From CAZEDK01 sp964511025 (lineage in GTDB: Bacteria; Patescibacteriota; Gracilibacteria; UBA1369; GWF2-33-10), in NCBI GenBank assembly GCA_964511025.1, contig CAZEDK010000015.1:1-34706 (forward strand): 34,706 bases of DNA, written 5' to 3'. Positions 33,353-34,706 of this stretch are shown in pieces. Every line of letters begins with the position of its first letter. Positions within the stretch are counted from its first letter, which is position 1. Below the pieces are notes generated by a model that saw nothing but the letters and a program-made list of their open reading frames with translations, did not search any database and was not told the origin of the DNA. A program made the translations under genes and the position numbers.

Positions 33353-34706
33353 ATGAGAAAAATCTGCAAAAACTGCCAACAAAACTTTGAAATCACCTGC
33401 CCGAATGACTCAGTCGGGCGGGCTGATGATGATTTAAAATTCTATGAAAAAGTTTCTCCGGTTTTTGGAGCTAAGAAATATTTAATTCCAGCACCTAGTT
33501 TATGTCCGGATTGCAGGCAGCAAAGAAGGCTTGCTTGGAGAAATGAAAGGAATTTATATAAAAGGAAATGTGATTTATGTAAAAAAGAAATTATTTCAAT
33601 TTATAGCCCAGATAAAAAATATATAGTTTATTGCCCTGATTGTTGGTGGAGCGATAAATGGGATCCTTTAGCTTTTGGAAAAGATTATGATTTTAATGTG
33701 TCTTTTTTTGAACAATTTGAAAAATTAATGTTATCCATACCTAGACTTTCTATAATACATCGGAACAGTCAAAATAGTGAATACACAAACATTTGTGAGA
33801 AAAACAAGAATTGTTATATGCTTGTAGAAAGCAGTGACAATGAAGACTGCCTTTATTCTTACTGGATACAGAAATCTAAAAATTGCGTTGATTGTTCGTT
33901 TTGCCATGAATGTACGCTGTGTTATGAGTCTGATAACTGTGAAAACTGTTATAATTTGAAATTTTCTCAAAACTCAGTAAATTGCAGTGATAGTTATTTT
34001 TTGACTGACTGTATATCTTGTCAAAACTGTTTTGGATCTATCAATTTGGTTCAAAAGGAATTTTATATTTTTAATGTAGGCTATGATAAACAAGATTATT
34101 TTAATAAATTAAATGAACTGTTGAAAAATCTTAATTCTATAAAAGATTATGTTTCGGAGCATTTTACAACGTATCCAAAAAAATATGCAAAAATAATCAA
34201 CAGTGAGAACTGTAGTGGGAATTATATTGCAAACAGCAAAGATTGCATTAATTGTTTCCATGCCAGTAATGCCGAATATTGTAAAAATAGTTGTCATGTT
34301 TGGAGAAATAGTAAATTTGTTTTTGATTGCGATACGGTTGGAATTGATAGTGAACTTTGTTATGAATGTATTAATACGGCAATAAATAGTTATAATAATA
34401 TTTTTTGTGCAAGATGTTGGACGGTAAAAGACAGTATGTATTCGAATGAATGTGATAATTCTTCAAATCTTTTTGGGTGTATTGGTCTTAATCATAAACA
34501 GTATTGTATTCTCAACAAACAATATACAAAAGAGGAGTATGAGGAGTTGGTGGTGAGAATAATTGGACAGATGCAAACCCCCCAACCCCCCTTGTCAGGG
34601 GGGCAAGATACAAGTCCCCCTGACAAGGGGGATAAAGGGGGTTTGTCTTGTGAATGGGGCGAATTCTTCCCGTCATCAATTTCACCTTTTGGCTATAACG
34701 AGACTG
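33353..34706 (+). CDS. Cys-rich zinc-ribbon protein, partial at window end
   Basis: At least 451 codons, open at the window edge. AGGAG lies 4 bases before the ATG. About 37 Cys are visible. The N-terminus has a CKNC pair, then LCPDCRQQRRLAWRNERNLY, KRKCDLCKKEII and YCPDCWWSDKWDP, as in a zinc-ribbon family I know mainly from CPR genomes. From about residue 140 the sequence becomes a loose repeat of NC/CxxC blocks (NEDC, KNCVDCSFCHECTLC, SDNCENC, DCISCQNCF, later KDCINCF, ELCYEC, FCARC), suggesting a solenoid with many bound metals or disulphides. No signal peptide is visible. Function unknown. Two palindromic DNA elements are translated within it (33399-33419 and 34575-34645). It is divergent from the SLH protein gene, 110 bases away. 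Confidence 0.75.
   Translation, partial: MRKICKNCQQNFEITCPNDSVGRADDDLKFYEKVSPVFGAKKYLIPAPSLCPDCRQQRRLAWRNERNLYKRKCDLCKKEIISIYSPDKKYIVYCPDCWWSDKWDPLAFGKDYDFNVSFFEQFEKLMLSIPRLSIIHRNSQNSEYTNICEKNKNCYMLVESSDNEDCLYSYWIQKSKNCVDCSFCHECTLCYESDNCENCYNLKFSQNSVNCSDSYFLTDCISCQNCFGSINLVQKEFYIFNVGYDKQDYFNKLNELLKNLNSIKDYVSEHFTTYPKKYAKIINSENCSGNYIANSKDCINCFHASNAEYCKNSCHVWRNSKFVFDCDTVGIDSELCYECINTAINSYNNIFCARCWTVKDSMYSNECDNSSNLFGCIGLNHKQYCILNKQYTKEEYEELVVRIIGQMQTPQPPLSGGQDTSPPDKGDKGGLSCEWGEFFPSSISPFGYNET
33399..33419 (+). repeat. In-frame palindromic element, second type
   Basis: Arms gcccga and tcgggc around atgactcag. It encodes about nine residues (CPNDSVGRA, residues 16-24) between FEIT and DDDLKFYEK, two segments that are adjacent in this family as I remember it, so it looks inserted without loss of frame. 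Confidence 0.5.
34575..34645 (+). repeat. Inverted pair of CCCCTTG elements inside the zinc-ribbon gene
   Basis: Two copies face each other: the left one reads accccccaaccccccttgtc and the right one tccccctgacaaggggg followed by ataaagggggtttg, with caagatacaag near the centre. The right copy resembles those in pgi and tkt. Translated as PQPPLSGGQDTSPPDKGDKG plus GL, in frame. Confidence 0.7.

Noticed and set aside
33731..33970. 79-codon ORF opposite the zinc-ribbon gene
   Set aside because: The plus-strand frame has clear zinc-ribbon motifs throughout; the minus ORF is its shadow.

Overview
This AT-rich window reads like a chromosome segment of an uncultivated bacterium, most likely a member of the Patescibacteria/CPR; that is inference from gene style, not proof. 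Pointers are a Cys-rich zinc-ribbon protein of a type I associated mainly with CPR genomes, a ComEC without its metallo-beta-lactamase domain, a very large SLH-anchored surface protein, and a sparse pentose-phosphate/gluconeogenic enzyme set. TGA acts as a stop at the end of comEC, so the glycine-UGA code of Gracilibacteria/Absconditabacteria is unlikely. A run of 29 Ns at 8843-8871 marks an assembly gap. No tRNA, rRNA, CRISPR array or transposase was recognised.

Layout. (1) 0.1-2.7 kb: a MoaA-like radical SAM gene with an apparent frameshift, a YqfO-like small protein, an ORF without a clear start, a candidate 6S-like structured RNA, and transaldolase. (2) 2.8-9.0 kb: an accessory block of three consecutive divergent gene pairs. 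Minus-strand genes encode coiled-coil or small unknown proteins; plus-strand partners are a helical-repeat protein, a Fic enzyme, and an MNT/HepT-type nucleotidyltransferase pair. Two of the minus genes share a near-identical promoter whose -35/-10 spacer is a (GA)7 microsatellite. (3) 9.0-14.1 kb: glucose-6-phosphate isomerase, transketolase and 6-phosphogluconate dehydrogenase, with a degenerate GIY-YIG gene on the opposite strand between the last two. (4) 14.1-16.0 kb: a convergent, palindrome-rich spacer and comEC. (5) 16.1-20.4 kb: a plus-strand envelope operon (LCP ligase, pseudouridine synthase, D,D-carboxypeptidase, mraY). (6) 26.1-20.4 kb, minus strand: rsmH, an FtsL-like gene, class I aldolase, fructose-1,6-bisphosphatase, an ECF sigma factor and its probable FecR-type anti-sigma factor. 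(7) 26.3-33.2 kb: a 2307-residue secreted SLH protein. (8) 33.4 kb to the end: the zinc-ribbon protein, cut by the window edge.

Together the metabolic genes cover aldolase, FBPase, Pgi, Tkt, Tal and Gnd, a route between triose phosphates, hexose phosphate and pentose phosphate. They are interleaved with peptidoglycan and division genes.

The most unusual signal is a set of short palindromic elements lying inside coding regions without breaking the reading frame. A CCCCTTG-type element occurs twice in pgi, once in transketolase and as an inverted pair in the zinc-ribbon gene, which also carries a second palindrome type near its start. They behave like the in-frame palindromic elements known from Rickettsia. 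A different GTAGA...TCTAC palindrome class sits in the spacer after gnd and over the comEC stop codon.
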